Shown: in pieces, positions 1 through 11,696 of the stretch
How the letters are laid out: every line of letters begins with the position of its first letter
Position numbering within the stretch: position 1 is the stretch's first letter
Assembly: GCA_013368375.1 (NCBI GenBank)
Contig: JAACJP010000001.1
Coordinates: forward strand, 1,426,001 to 1,490,000
Direction of reading: 5' to 3'
Length of the DNA: 64,000 bases
From: Tricholomella constricta
Lineage: Eukaryota; Basidiomycota; Agaricomycetes; Agaricales; Lyophyllaceae
Made by a program: the position numbers and the translations under genes
Notes under the pieces: model-generated
Told to the model about the DNA's origin: nothing
The model's database searches: none
The model's input: only the letters and a program-made list of their open reading frames with translations

Positions 1-429
1 CCTGTTGTCGCTTCTTCATACCTGCCTCTGCGTGTACTTCCTGATTTCTGCATGCTTATTATGAACCCTCATGACACCCCTATGGCAACTAATACTCACA
101 ACTTACGTGCACGACCCCATCCACGACCACGACACATATATACGCCGCATACCCCTTCTTATCAGTGACCGTTCTGTACGCTGCGCCACCACGTCGAAGT
201 TTCCCTCTTCTTTCTGCCTTTATACTTAAACTGGTACTTGATAAACCAGTACACATCAGTTGACGTACACAGTAGCCTCTGCCAAATGTTAACGGCCGAT
301 GGCCAATATGCACAAGCCAAATTGTAATTCATACGTGTTGACGATGTGTTGGGTAAAGGTAAAGACAGTCGGGGAGGTACATAATAGTACGCTCTGGATA
401 TCCTGTACTGTCCTGCAAAGTAGACGCCA

Positions 430-755
430 GTCGATGAGCTTGACGCTGACCTTGTGTTGACCAGCGGGGATTGGGAATGTCCCATCTACGTAAAAGCTCC
501 AAACCACATACATATTGAGTCTAGGACTGGGGCACTTACGATCCCATCCCTTCTCAATACGACCATCGGCATCAAAGCCGCGGTGCTTGGAAGGCTCGAC
601 AGTAAACTTTTTGCCTTGCCCACGGGAACGCCGTCGACAAAGGTGTCGTTCTGCCTTATTCTAAACACAAGCATGTCAGGTTCTCGAGTGGTTTCCAACG
701 CTGGCAGCACTGGCTCGGGACTCAACCGGTCGTCTGGGAAAATTATGGGAGGTCA
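430..755 (-). pseudogene. Degenerate coding fragment, unassigned
   Basis: On the minus strand a protein-like stretch begins after an acceptor-like CAG near 749 and reads through residues such as EPVLPALETTREPDMLVF and NDTFVDGVPVG. Reading then continues sensibly (KKFTVEPSKHRGFDADGR...) only after a one-base shift near 613. A GTAAGT donor follows near 540, and downstream there is an IPAGQHKVSVKL-like beta-strand stretch near 430-480. No convincing upstream exons or start codon are visible between 780 and 1150. The strand-rich pattern would fit the C-terminal part of a secreted enzyme, but I do not recognise the family. It is either a decayed gene or a gene with a sequence error. Confidence 0.35.
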
Positions 756-1604
756 GCCACGGGTCGTTCTGGCATGAAGCGAATGAAGAAATGTACTTAT
801 TCGCGACAGTTATATCAGTGGATTTCGGACTTGATGCTAATAGGCGAACTTGCTTACATACGTGGAATAGTTAGCTATATAAGTATAAAAATAGCGCAGC
901 GGCCATGCCTATTGCGCCACATACACGGTCTGTCCACAATAGAACCCCCTGGAATTCGCGATGATCGTCTGGCCTCCTCGCGTCGACCTTCGAGAGGTAT
1001 TTTACTCGCCGACTCATGCATATTTACACACCATTTGGAGCAACGTCGGACTCGTACTATTTATCTTTACTTTCGTACGATTCGATCTGCCCCATCTCCC
1101 AATCGCTAACAACCCACTGGCGCGATAAGAACAATTCCAACTGATTTAATCGTTGTATCTACTCGGAACAAACGAATGTGGGGAGGTAATACACGCGGAG
1201 AATGCAACACCTTATAGGTATGTACGTCGGACCTAATAGTAATGTAAGTAGATTAATCGTGGGGCGGTGGTGGCGGTGGTGGCGGTGGTGGTTGCGGTGT
1301 GGTAGAGTCCAGTCCGTAGCAAGTAAAGTCATATATACTAGTGGTGGTGGTAGCAGTGTGCTGGTCCATAGGGGGTGTGACATCAACAACAACACGACCA
1401 GGGGCGAAGGGAAGAATATACCAGAACCGAAAGTCCATCCAAGTTTTGTACCATGAATGCGAATGATGTGGATGATGAAGGTGTAGAAAAACAAGTGTCC
1501 AAATGTGTAGTCGTCGTGGCTTGAGGCTGGAGATGGGGATGGAGGTGATCCGGTGATTCGCAGTCCGACAATAACAATATTATTATGATAAAGAGTTCGA
1601 TGGC
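756..1604. other. Non-coding stretch downstream of the chitin deacetylase gene
   Basis: No coding exon is supported here. Open frames are short and have no recognisable protein pattern. The interval includes the GGTGGC microsatellite and presumably the 3' UTR of the chitin deacetylase gene. Confidence 0.5.
1264..1294. repeat. GGTGGC-type microsatellite
   Basis: About 30 bases of near-perfect GGTGGC/GGT units. It lies outside any supported exon, so it is a simple sequence repeat rather than a coding Gly or Pro tract. Confidence 0.8.
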
Positions 1605-3335
1605 TCATCCCAGAACCGAGAGAGCAGCCACTAGGGCTGGAGTGCACAGCGAGAACAAGAGGTAGGGCAAATTACAGTGCAGGTCGCGTGCTGCGAGGGG
1701 TGAAGCCGCGTTCGAGGTCTGTGATGCCTGGAGGCCGTCACTGGTGGGCGACGGCGTCTGGGTTTCCTTTTGAGTCGTTCTGGACAAAGGTATGGCATGA
1801 GTAATGGGACATCTAGACGGGTAATTATACTGACACTGCCCGTGTCGTCTGGCTCGTGGTCGTCTGAGTGCTAGGTGCTGATGTCCCCTGCGAGGGCGGT
1901 GATGGGGCGCCGGAGCCTACAAGGATGCCGTCGAATCGAACCGGTGAATTGGAATCCTTGGAGTTCCGATACGTCCCATCACCGACGAGGCGGGTGAGCG
2001 AGCCGGTTGTCCAGCCATTAGGTTTAAGCAGGGGGTAGGCATCGATAAATGCTTGAACAGACTGATCGCTAGTCTCGTGCTCGAGGACCATCATACCAGG
2101 AGATTTAGGGCCTGCGAGGATCAGTGAGCATTCTGGACAGAAACAAGCGGTAACGGAGTGAAATACCAGCTACCCATTGAACGAAGAATTCGTGGATCTG
2201 CTCCGGGGTGGTGTCCCCAGTTGTCAGCCCCCAATCCGAAGTCCTGGAAGAAGTTGAGCCTCTCAGAGAAGAGCTCAGGAAATATAATCTTACTCCATGT
2301 TCCATATAACGGTCTCCAAACCAAAGATCTATATTATCATAATCAGAATGTGGAAAACACGGTAAGAGCAATAATCATATACCTCCTTGGCAATGGCGCG
2401 CACCCGGTTGTCCGAGTCACCGTAGGGAGGCCTCCAGTACTTGGGCACGCGGCCGCCAGTCGAGTTCCTGATGATCTCCGAGGTCCAGCCAAGCTATAAC
2501 GTCAACGAAGGTTACATGAAAAAAAGGTTGATTCCCCGATCGACAGCAGCCCCTTACCTGTGCCAAGATCTCGAGATTAGTGAGTGTGGTCATGTAGGGA
2601 TGGGTCCATGTGTGGACCGCGATGTCGCCACCAGAGTTAAAAATGTCTAAAAAAAACTGCGGGTTCTCGAGGATGTTCACGCCGATCATGAAATGTGTAG
2701 CAGTCTCATCATTTGCTTCCAAAAATTCCAAAAGCTTGGGCGACGACTGGAAGCCACGCAGATCGATACAGATCGGTATCAGCGGAGGCAGGCAGCACGT
2801 ACAGGTGTAGGTCCATCATCGAAGGAGGTCGCGAAGTACCCGTCCGGTGCATCCCAGATATCGTCTGGGTTCTTGCACTTGTAGGTGGCAGAGCAGACCT
2901 CCGGTCCATTCGGATTGACACCGGGAGGATAGACCGGGTTGACGCCTGGGGTGTTCGAGCTCCTGGGGATGTCGGGAATCTTGCCAGCGGCTACAGCAGC
3001 GTCCAGGGCAGCGACCCACGTGCTCGGCAGCTGGGCGACATCCGGTGAGGAGCGGGGGTAGGCGCTGGACCACGCTGAATATGGGAAGTGTGAGTGAGTA
3101 GGCGAGATAATTTACAGAGCGGGCTGGCCGTACTGGGGGAGCCGACAGGAGGATAGGGCGAGCCATCGTCTGGAGCGCGTTTGAACAGGGCATTGACTGC
3201 ATGGTCTTCGGAATGGTGCCAGGAAGATGGGAGACGTTTATTGACATGATGAGACTCATCATTGTGGTCGTGAGCAGCGGGAATTAATGCAGCGTGTGCA
3301 AGAGGGAGGGCGACAAGGAAGGCAGGCCACCACAT
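1605..3335 (-). CDS. Chitin deacetylase, secreted and probably GPI-anchored
   Basis: Polysaccharide deacetylase (carbohydrate esterase family 4) that removes acetyl groups from cell-wall chitin to give chitosan. The protein starts with a signal peptide ([20 protein letters not shown]). It carries the CE4 motifs in order: SFDDGPTP (catalytic Asp and metal-binding Asp), HTWTHPYM (the two metal-binding His), RPPYGD, an Asp-Trp in DWGLTTGD, and LEHE near the end. A Ser/Thr-rich linker follows, then a hydrophobic C-terminus ([21 protein letters not shown]), as expected for a GPI signal. Several short introns split the gene; exon pieces lie near 1605-1787, 1825-2094, 2105-2330, 2417-2731 and 2816-3335. 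The start is the only ATG that gives a signal peptide. All catalytic motifs look intact, so it should be active at the cell surface or wall. Exact intron borders are inferred. Confidence 0.93.
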
Positions 3336-3758
3336 AGCGAAGGGAAAAGAAAAAAATGAGGCCCGGTGGGGGGAGGACGCGCCTTTAACGGGAGACGAGA
3401 CGGGGAGTGGCAGCCGTCTGTCTTGTGGATCTTATGGGCGCCGCTTCAGAGACCACCAACCACATTCGTTCCAGGGTGGGCTGTGTTATGTTTACCGTCT
3501 TTGTCGTCTCCGATCACAATCATTGCGTTTCAATATATAGTCTTTAGTCTTTTTTACAATACGAAACCTCCTTTGTTGTACCAAGTAGCTACTGCTTGGG
3601 CCCTCCCATCCTCCAACGAGGCTCAAGTACCCATGTCGACATCAACGGCCTATTCATGCCGCATCACCGTTAACCACCATCCGGGGTAAATCAGGGCCGA
3701 CAACTCTGGCGATCGATAGCAAAGTTTGATAGCGGAACCGGTCGATTATATCTATCTA
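3336..3758. other. Upstream region of the chitin deacetylase gene and 3' end of the TFIIF alpha gene
   Basis: No coding exon is seen. A TATA-like ATATATAG lies near 3533, roughly 200 bases upstream of the chitin deacetylase start. The rest is unremarkable. Confidence 0.45.
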
Positions 3759-5952
3759 TCAAGCGGCCGTCGGTGACGGTACACTAGACCCTCCCTCCTG
3801 GAATTTCTTCCTCAAAACAAGCACGCCCCCCTTCAATTGCGCTACCTCCCGTACCAAGCCTGAGAACGCCGTCTTCTTGTCACCATCCGTCAGGTACGGC
3901 GTAAAGTGATGGATGCACTCTCTTGTCGTTGCGTTCGGTGTGCTTCCCAACCACTCGATCAGCATTGCCCTCAGTTGCTCTGCGGGCACGTTGACAGGCG
4001 TGACTCCCGGCTGAGCCTTCCGTTTCTTCGGCCGCGGGGCGATAGGCGCGCCGCTAGCCCCATTGGCTGCGGCTGGACCATTGGATAAATCGTCGACCGC
4101 CTTGCGTTTATTATTAGGTTTCATCGTAGTTGGACTTGCCGCCCGGCTCCCGGTTGTTCCTGCTGCCATTGGACTCGTGGCACGACTGCCCGCGATGGGA
4201 CTTGTCGCACGGCTGCCGAGAGGACTGTTACCGCGGCTCAAGCTATTTCCCTTCAGTTTCGGCGCTTTTGGACTCGTAGCACGCTTAGCGACAATCGAAT
4301 GCCCACCAAGGGCTGCAGAGGCCGCAGGAGACGTCGCCCGAGAACCAATACCCGATTGGGGACGAGGAGCCCCTGGTTTGGGCGGTTGTGACGACGCCCG
4401 TGATTCTCCTTGTTGTGGCTGTTGCTGGATCGCAGGCTCCGTGGAAACAACTGGTTCTTCCTCCTCTTCCTCCTCAACCTATATCCAAGCACGAGATTAG
4501 ATCTGTCGCGCATGGTTGAAACAGCACCTACCGAGCTGGCATAGGGATTTTCTTCCTCGTCGCTCTCGTATGCATCGTTACCTTCTCGGTTCCGAATCAG
4601 CTTTTGCATTGCCTTAGCTTGTTTGCTCATGCCAGGGAGTTCGTCATCATCTGATTCGTCGACGCCGGCTTCTCTTTGCTTGTTGGCGGTCTTGTATTCC
4701 CGTTTGAGTCGTTCCTAAAATTTTGGTCAGCATCCAGAAAACATAAGCAAAAAAAAATGAATCCCAAACCTCAAGCTCTTTCGCCTCCTCATCATTCTCA
4801 TCAATATCCATGTGCTCCTCATCATCTGCAAAGTCTTCCTCATAGACCTGCTCATCCATATCTCCCTCCCCACCCAGCTCCTTCTCACGTCGTCTTTTCA
4901 TGTCCCCATCCTCGTCGTCATCAAATAGACCACTCATACCACTATCAACCGTCTTGAGTTTGCGTCCGCCGGGTCCTAAACTTTGCTCTGAACTGTGCAC
5001 AAGCCCACCACCGACCGAGCGACCCTCGGCCTCCGCCTTGAACATAGCAGCGGTTGCGGCAGACGGGGCCTTGCCGTTTCGGCTTGCAAGCCAGGCTTGG
5101 GGATCTCGTTTTTGACTTTGGGTATACTACGAATGAATCTATTAGCACCTGTTGCCTTAGATAGCAATAAACAGTCGGTACCATTGACTCCACGTTTGCC
5201 GTGTCCGTAGGAAGGTCGTGCTTCAGCTTCTTCTGGAACTTATACCATCGGTGCGCGGGTACGAACTTGAAGACGTCATTCGCAGCGGGCATAAAGAACG
5301 CATGTGTCTCCGACTTGGCCACGTCCTCCATTTGCCCAATCCACACCTCGTCGTGGTTCGCAGACGAGTCCTCCATGACCCACGGGTACCGCTCCTCCCT
5401 CCTTAGCTGGCGCACCTCCTCTGGCACAAAGAACACCTGCCGCGTCTTCTTCTGAAATCGCTTCTTCCCATTCACCATCGGACCCTTTCCCTTCCCCATC
5501 CCGCCCCCGCTCCCCGATGCTCCCTCCCCCGCGTGTATCGGCTTCCCCTCCGCATCCACCATCACCATCTTCCCGTCCATCCCAATGACGGGCTTGCCGT
5601 CAGGCCCGAGCATAGGTCCCACAGCGGTGGGGACCGCGTCGCCCACCTCGTTGTCCCGCCTAAGCTCCTTCCTGTTCAGCTTGATCGGGGCCTGCCATCT
5701 CGATATCTCAACGGGCTTGCGCGAGTCGAACTTCATGACGTCGTATTTCCAGCCGTTGAGCGCGGAGGACATGAGCTTGAACTCCTGGAACGGGCCGTCG
5801 GGGAGCTTGAGGTCCTCCTCCTCTGGTTCGGCGGGGGTGGGCTTTGGTTTGGGGACGGAGGACTTGCGCGGCGAGGGCGATCGGGCGGGAGTATCCTTCT
5901 TTGCTCCCTTTTTGGGATGAAACAGCAGGGCGAGAGAAGCTTTGGGAGCCAT
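3759..5952 (-). CDS. TFG1: Transcription initiation factor IIF subunit alpha (RAP74/TFG1)
   Basis: Large subunit of TFIIF, which binds RNA polymerase II with TFIIF beta and supports initiation and elongation. The N-terminal part contains the conserved dimerisation region (FQEFKLMSSALNGWKYDVMKFDSRKPVEISRW, then the KKTRQVFFVPEEVRQLRREERYPWVMEDSS block and the HAFFMPAANDVFKFVPAHRWYKFQKK segment). An acidic, charged middle follows. The last ~70 residues (LRAMLIEWLGSTPNATTRECIHHFTPYLTDGDKKTAFSGLVREVAQLKGGVLVLRKKF) form the RAP74 C-terminal winged helix that contacts FCP1 and RNA polymerase in other species. A Ser-rich segment near 4130-4240 carries tandem SRATSP units. At least four exons. The start is the ATG at 5952 (MAPKASLALLFHPKK). 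A normal housekeeping gene. Confidence 0.94.
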
Positions 5953-6360
5953 TGTGGCGGCGCAGAATGTGTTCGCTACTTGGACATCAATAAAGAGACC
6001 TTAAGCGTGGCATGGCTGCAAGAGCAGTCGTTGTAACGCACAGTCAGTTGGAACAGTAGAGAGAGACGCGCAGAGCCGGGTACAGGCGGGTGTGCTGGCG
6101 GGGCTGTGGTGAAGGGACTCAAAAGTAGACAAGAGTATGTTACCTTTGCCCTTGTTGATCAAGTTCGGCCATCAACACAAGCCACAACAACAGAACATTG
6201 AAACCAGCAGTGGATATGATATCTGTACGCGTGGCTATAGGCCAATTGTATACAATGTATATACTAAGAAACACTCCGTAACTTTACTGTGTCGAAAGAA
6301 AAAAAAAGTCCACGGAGCCATACCAGGTAATGTACAACGACCCAGACACGATAAATCATT
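5953..6360. other. Upstream region of the TFIIF alpha gene
   Basis: This stretch separates the TFIIF alpha start from the end of the bHLH gene. No exon or RNA gene is recognisable. A short A-run lies near 6299. Confidence 0.4.
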
Positions 6361-8162
6361 TTATGTTGGTGGCGGCGGTTCCGTTCTAGCACCATTTCCA
6401 TTCAGCGGCGGAGGTGCATGGTGTTGGACGGCACCAGGCGGTATGAGATTTTGCGAAGAGGGTGGTCGAGAAAGCGGGGGATGCGGCGTTGGGGGAGGAT
6501 GCTGAGGAGGAGGTGCATGGGGATGCTGCATAGCGCCTGGAGGAGGTGGAGGGAATTGTCCGGGGACCGGAGGCTGGCCATACACGACATGGGGAGGCGG
6601 GCCACCAGGACCATATGGCATCCCTTGTCGCGTTACTTCCAGCTCGTGCCTGAGCATTTCCATCTCCCTCGCCATATCTTGATGACTCTGCTTCAGTTGT
6701 GCGACGAAATCGATGGCTAAAACGCGACATCAGCAAACAACATGAAATGCGGAAGCAAACCGCGCACCCTTGCTAAGAATCTCCCACTTGCTCGCCTTCA
6801 TACCACGATCGGCGGGGAGCTGATCACGCAGCTCGTCAAACAGGTCCTTCATCTCCTTGCGACGTTTTCGCTCAGCAAGTTTGTGTGAGACGCGTAGTTC
6901 GGGTGAGCGGGAGTAAGGTGTGTTGCCCGTGTCCTTGTGCCTGCCCGAGCCGGTGGGCGAGGGTGCGGAAACGGGATCTTCTTGGCCAGATGACGACGGA
7001 CGTGCTTGGGCGTTTGGGTCGGTAGTGGGGGTGGGACGTGAGGGAGGACGCGAACGCGAACGGAGGGCCCTGTTTGGGGTGGCGACATCAGGAACGGACA
7101 TTCGACGGCCAGGTGAGAAGGTGATGGGAGGCATCATAGCGGGTTCGAAAGGGCGATGGGGCGGGGCATTTGGATCATGCTCGGTGTGCATGGGCTGAGG
7201 ATCTGGAGAAGGATTGGCTGACCAGGAGAAGGTGGCCATTGTAGGCGGGATTGTAGGCGGGATTGTAGGCGGGATTGCAGACGAGACTCTCTGAGGGGAA
7301 TCCGCTCCGGTAAACGCCGAGGGATATCCTAGGTTGGAAAAGACCGATGACGTAGAGTCGCGTCGGTCATTCATGGACCACCACCGCGAGTCGACTGAGT
7401 TTCGCCGTTCATTCAGACTCAGCTGTGCTATCCGCTGTGTGTCAATCGCCGAGCCTCGTCGTTTCTGTGCCCGTCCCTCGTCCAAAGCGCTCGGCACCCC
7501 AGGCCCTGTGAGTTGAGGGTCAATCTCCTCCCCCACCGGCGCAAACACGTTGCGGTCAACAGACATCTTGCGCTTCGTACCCTGTACGCTCTTGTCCTGT
7601 CCCACTGCAATCGAATGCCGGCGCATGCTGTAGTCAAACGCTTGCGGTTCAGGCCCCGGTCGCCGTCCAGGTCCACTGGCATCGACGTCCATGTCTGTCT
7701 CGCTCATCTGTGTGGATCCTAGATAGACCGTTAGCGGATATGCGGTACTCTCCCAGAATACTCGCCTGAGTTTTGTCCACCAGCCGCTGAGGCACTCTCA
7801 TGAGAAGGGCGGTTGTTCACCTTTTCAAGTGAAGGCGAGCGCAAGAGATTGCGGATCTGCAGGCTCTCTCCGGGGGTATGCGGAGTAGCATCTCCAAAGA
7901 CATACGGGGACGTTGGTCGAGGATCGGCTATGGAAGGCTTTTCTTGGTGGCCGGAGGATAAGCCAGACGGGCCAGGACCAGGCTGTTCGGCTGGTGAGCG
8001 GTAGCTACTGTTGAGTTTCATGTTCGAAGCAGTATGCAGTGACGGGTCAGTGATGGACCCTCGACGCTGGTTCTGCAGGTATTGGAGGGGAGCCAGTGGC
8101 GGAGGTGACTGTCTGTCTTTGCCATTAGCCTTTGAAGCACCATTTTGTGGATTGTGAGACAT
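6361..8162 (-). CDS. bHLH transcription factor
   Basis: Nuclear DNA-binding regulator. Near the C-terminal third is a basic helix-loop-helix domain: basic region and helix 1 ([27 protein letters not shown]), loop ([15 protein letters not shown]), and helix 2, which resumes after an intron as [27 protein letters not shown]. The basic His/Glu/Arg pattern (HxxxERKRR) is that of E-box (CANNTG) binders. N- and C-terminal regions are Ser/Pro/Gly-rich and disordered, ending in a Pro-rich tail. Exon 1 starts at the ATG at 8162 ([11 protein letters not shown]). It joins exon 2 through a 47-bp GC-AG intron (7719-7765) that keeps the frame ([12 protein letters not shown]). A short minisatellite (7241-7276) encodes three IPPT units. 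The target genes cannot be read from the sequence. Confidence 0.88.
7241..7276. repeat. 12-bp coding minisatellite (IPPT x3)
   Basis: Tandem units of GTAGGCGGGATT lie inside the bHLH gene. On the coding strand they give [12 protein letters not shown], in frame, within a disordered region. Confidence 0.85.
7719..7765 (-). other. GC-AG intron in the bHLH gene
   Basis: The donor reads CAG|GCGAGT and the acceptor TCTAG, with a CTAAC-type branch site before it. Only this GC donor joins exon 1 and exon 2 in frame. Confidence 0.65.
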
Positions 8163-8402
8163 GAAGTTGGACGTCGTGTAGAACGACAAGGAAGGGGAGG
8201 GGTAGGGCGCTAGGGAAGAACTAAAGCCAGAGAAGTGACAAGTCAACAGACAGATTCTGGCAGCAGCAACTGGCAGCAATCTGGGTTTTTGGGAGTCTTT
8301 GGGCAAGTGATCGATAAATTGAGTACATCGCGTGGTCATGCCAAATCCAGTTATATTGGAACAAACAACAGCAACGTGCGACTCTGCCACACAGCGACAC
8401 AT

Positions 8403-11400
8403 TTATATCTCGAGCACCGTCCTTGCCAACGCTGCTCGCGATGCCGTCGTCAGCTCAATCATTCGCACGTACACACCCCCACTGTTTCGCGTCATTCTCC
8501 CAGCTCCTTGCGCCTGCAGCCGATGCAGCAGTTCATCCCTATCCTCCGCCGCCACAATATCCCGGATCCTCGACACATAGTCCAGATATACCTCTCCCCG
8601 CCGCATTGCCAACATTGGCAGGGAAACGATGTCGCTCAACGCCTTGGCCATCTCCAGTTGATGATCCACGCGAGCACGGAACAGCTCACGCGTTCGAAAT
8701 GAGCTGATGCAAACTGACGTCGGCTCTCGTGTCTTTCCGGTTTCGAGGGCTCCACGTGAATGCCACATTGCGGCCGAAGCCATCTCCCCATCTCGAGTTC
8801 GTAAGCCAAAGTCAGATTCTGCGGTCCTCGCGCAGAACAGGATCGGGTGACCAACTTCATCGTCAATGGACGGTACGCAATTGCTCCAGGCAAGTGCCTG
8901 ACTTAGAAGATATGATCAGCCGTGTCAAATACCAACGTGAGGCACACGCACCTCTTGCGTGTCCCAAGCGCTCCGCATGAGATGACTGTCCACAAATGAA
9001 ATAAGTTCTGCATGTCGTGCTGCCAAAACACGACCGGGTGGCGCTTCCGTTCTCATTACCGTGGCAGGCAAACCCTGGTCTGCTGACGGGCCGTCTGCTA
9101 ATTTTCGACGTTTTGGTTCCAGAGACCAGTCCCAATCACAGAGATCTTCGACTGGATCTGACAGGTGTTCCCACCCAGAAGTGCGTTCAATTTCAGAGTC
9201 AGCACTTGAGCAAAGAAACTGAAGGCGATTGATCGTCCGTCGAAGATCTGGCGCTGGAACTTCGCCTGATATTCCGGGAGTGGTGATATCTGGGTTATCG
9301 ATGGGATCGAGCTTAGGCACAGAGTCTTTGTACATTTGGGACAGTAAATTTCGTTCCAATGTATACCCCTCTGCGGAACAACGGCCTTGGAGGTAGGAAA
9401 CTGCAAGCGGCAGAGGGCAGGCCTGGAAGTTCAGTATGGCTTGAAGGGGAAGGTCCTGCGTGGGTATGAGGGCGATATCTACACGAAATTTAGGTCAGTC
9501 TTCTGCAGTTTAAACAAAGCGTGTGGCACTAGCTACCATTGCAAGTGCATATGACAGGCCGCCTACAGTCTTTGATGAAATTAGTCACAGCTGGCCAGAA
9601 ATTCGCGTCTTCTTTGAACAGAATATCCACTTCTTCCAACAAAATAAGCGATTGTCGGACAACGGGCGCCGTTTCTGTTCCGCTTCCCAAATGCGGAGAG
9701 ACGAACCCAAAATCTTCAGAGTGAGCATCCTCGGCATCAAGCTCAGTCGGCGCTTCCTCTTTGCTCGACTTGCAAAGCTTTGAAAGTGCACTACGACCTT
9801 CCGACGACGATCCAAGATTTCCAGTTCTCGTTTTCCGCACGTGGTGGTTTTTGCCAGCGTCGCCTATTAGGTTGTCGATGCCAGGACCGTTCCGTTTCCC
9901 AATCCCAGGATATACCTCGAAGACGTCCCAGCCAAGCTCCTCAGCACAGGCGTATGCAGCCGCAGTCTTGCCAGAACCGGGCGGCCCCACGAGTATTATG
10001 GTGTTTGTAAGTGGATCAAAGGAGTGTCGAGCGACATGCTCGGGTGCGGGTGCGGGGATGGGGGATGAAGGCATATATATGTTCGAGTCATCGTGTGGTG
10101 GTGGGATAGACTGCCCTCCTTCAGAATATCCGTTTAGGTCGTCATACTTAATGGACTCGACTTCTTCAATCAGGTCGCTATACACAGTCCAATTGTCCTC
10201 GTCGTCCGAATCGATTCTCCGCTTCTTTCTTCCGCGGCGCTTCTCGACAGCTCGTACCACCCTAGGCCGCTTGATACCTCTAGCATCATCCTTAGCTTTC
10301 GCCTTCCTCACCTTTCGATCAGTATTTTCGTCTGCTTCCGAGGTCGCATCAGTCCTAAGGTGTAGTTCAAGTGCTTGTATCCAGTCCCGTAGGTAGGTAG
10401 CGTTATCTTCGTTGCCCAGAACCTCTGCCGCACGTGTTGGGCGCCATCTATCTGCCCACAGGCGATGAGTCGATGACGAGGCTGTGGATTGAGCAATGAC
10501 GCGTGTGATAGCAGGACAGTGTTGCTCCTCAGCTGCAACAGTTGTCAGGTTGGAGAATGTATGGATGGACGTAGATGGTGAGGTGTGTCGATGGGACGTC
10601 GGGGGGAAAATATCGCTTTTATTTAGGTCCCGATTCAACGGCCCAAGAATTTCGTGAAGAGTCTCCCCAGACTTCGGGGTCCTAGATTTTTCTCGACGGC
10701 CATAGAGGAGACGTGGAAGGGGAAAGGTTTTTTGCGGGCCGCGAACATGCTGGAAAGTCCTGTCGGGATATGGAGCATCCAGATGCGTCTCTTTCGGTGA
10801 TTGAGGAGTCTGTGCAGACGAGGCCTTTGGAAGACGAAAGGCGAAAAGAGGTGCCAAAGGCTTAGATGCACCGGAATTGTGGACCCGGATGGGTTTCACA
10901 GGAGATGTGTCCAGAATGATGGGATCTTCCTGGCTGCCGCATTCTTGCGAAAGCGAAGGAGGTGCTGGGGGGCTGTGGGGAGACGCGTTGGACGCGGATA
11001 CGTCATCTAAAATTTCTATCACTCCTTCCTGTTGGATGTTAGGCTGCTCTGGCGAGAGTTTGGATGGCACGGGAGGCGGTGGCTTCACGAAGAAAGGATG
11101 GATCGGTCGTGGTTCAAGGCTTGCTGTGACGTGGTTGGACCACATTACGATTACACCAGTCCTTTGGCTCAGGATAAATATCACTCACTTTGCCTGAATT
11201 TTTCCACTACATTAGTCGTGGATATCTTCTGTATCTCGCTGGGAGTTGGGGGTGCCGCGACCAGAGTATCAGGCTCGGCAGATGTAGGACTCTCTTGCAA
11301 AAGCTGAACAGGTGCGTTTGGTACAGCACTGACTTTCTTTGGCAATAGGTCAAAGAGGGTCTTCTGTCTTGATGCAGACTAGTCAAATACGCGGTGAGCA

Positions 11401-11482
11401 GACGTGACGAGGCGATACATAGGTGCCGACCGACTGGTTTAAATTGAGATTTAGCCTGTACATTCCTTTTTTTCTCAGCCAT
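8403..11482 (-). CDS. ELG1: ELG1/ATAD5-type PCNA unloader (RFC-like large subunit)
   Basis: AAA+ large subunit of the Elg1-RFC-like complex, which removes PCNA from DNA after replication. Seen in the protein: an N-terminal PIP-like motif QKTLFDLL (11343-11366), a disordered region, the RFC-type lead-in LWADRWRPTRAAEVLGNEDNATYLRDWI, a basic insert, Walker A GPPGSGKTAAAYACAEELGW, Walker B SLILLEEVDILF, and sensor-like RRPVICTCN. Downstream exons (9359-8925 and 8783-8403) hold the collar-like C-terminal part, including LISFVDSHLMRSAWDTQEV. The start is taken at 11482 (MAEKKRNVQAKSQFKP); a 52-bp intron then gives SASRQKTLFDLLPKK in frame. An upstream in-frame ATG at 11608 is possible. An ACGCGT box lies 88 bases upstream of the chosen start, fitting S-phase control. 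No broken motif is visible. Confidence 0.88.
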
Positions 11483-11569
11483 TAGGCAGTGTGCGTGGTC
11501 TTCTGCAAGTGCTATCACAGCTAGAGGAAAGGTGAACACACCGGTGACCGAAGTGGGAGTTTGACGAAG

Positions 11570-11575
11570 ACGCGT
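11570..11575. promoter_or_regulatory. MCB-like ACGCGT element upstream of ELG1
   Basis: A perfect ACGCGT (MluI cell-cycle box core, bound by MBF in yeasts) lies in the 214-bp gap between the divergent ELG1 and JMJD7-like genes. A CACGTG E-box follows at 11606-11611. The role is inferred from the motif alone. Confidence 0.4.
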
Positions 11576-11696
11576 CCGGAAATCCTGATCGACATGGCCG
11601 CTATCCACGTGACTCGAACTATCAAAATGTAGCCGGCCCGGACGACCGTTTTGCGATCTGGTCCAACCAACTAGTACTCACCTGCATCGACCGTGA

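Noticed and set aside
1264..1294. Regular GGTGGC units considered as a repeat array of biological function
   Set aside because: Simple microsatellite with no spacers and no coding context.
6292..6307. A-run near 6299 considered as a terminator
   Set aside because: Eukaryotic context; a lone A-run is not evidence for a terminator, and no supporting signal is nearby.
8235..8702. Plus-strand open frame of 155 codons opposite the end of ELG1
   Set aside because: Shadow of the ELG1 coding exon and the adjacent gap; His/Gln/Ser bias from the antisense strand.
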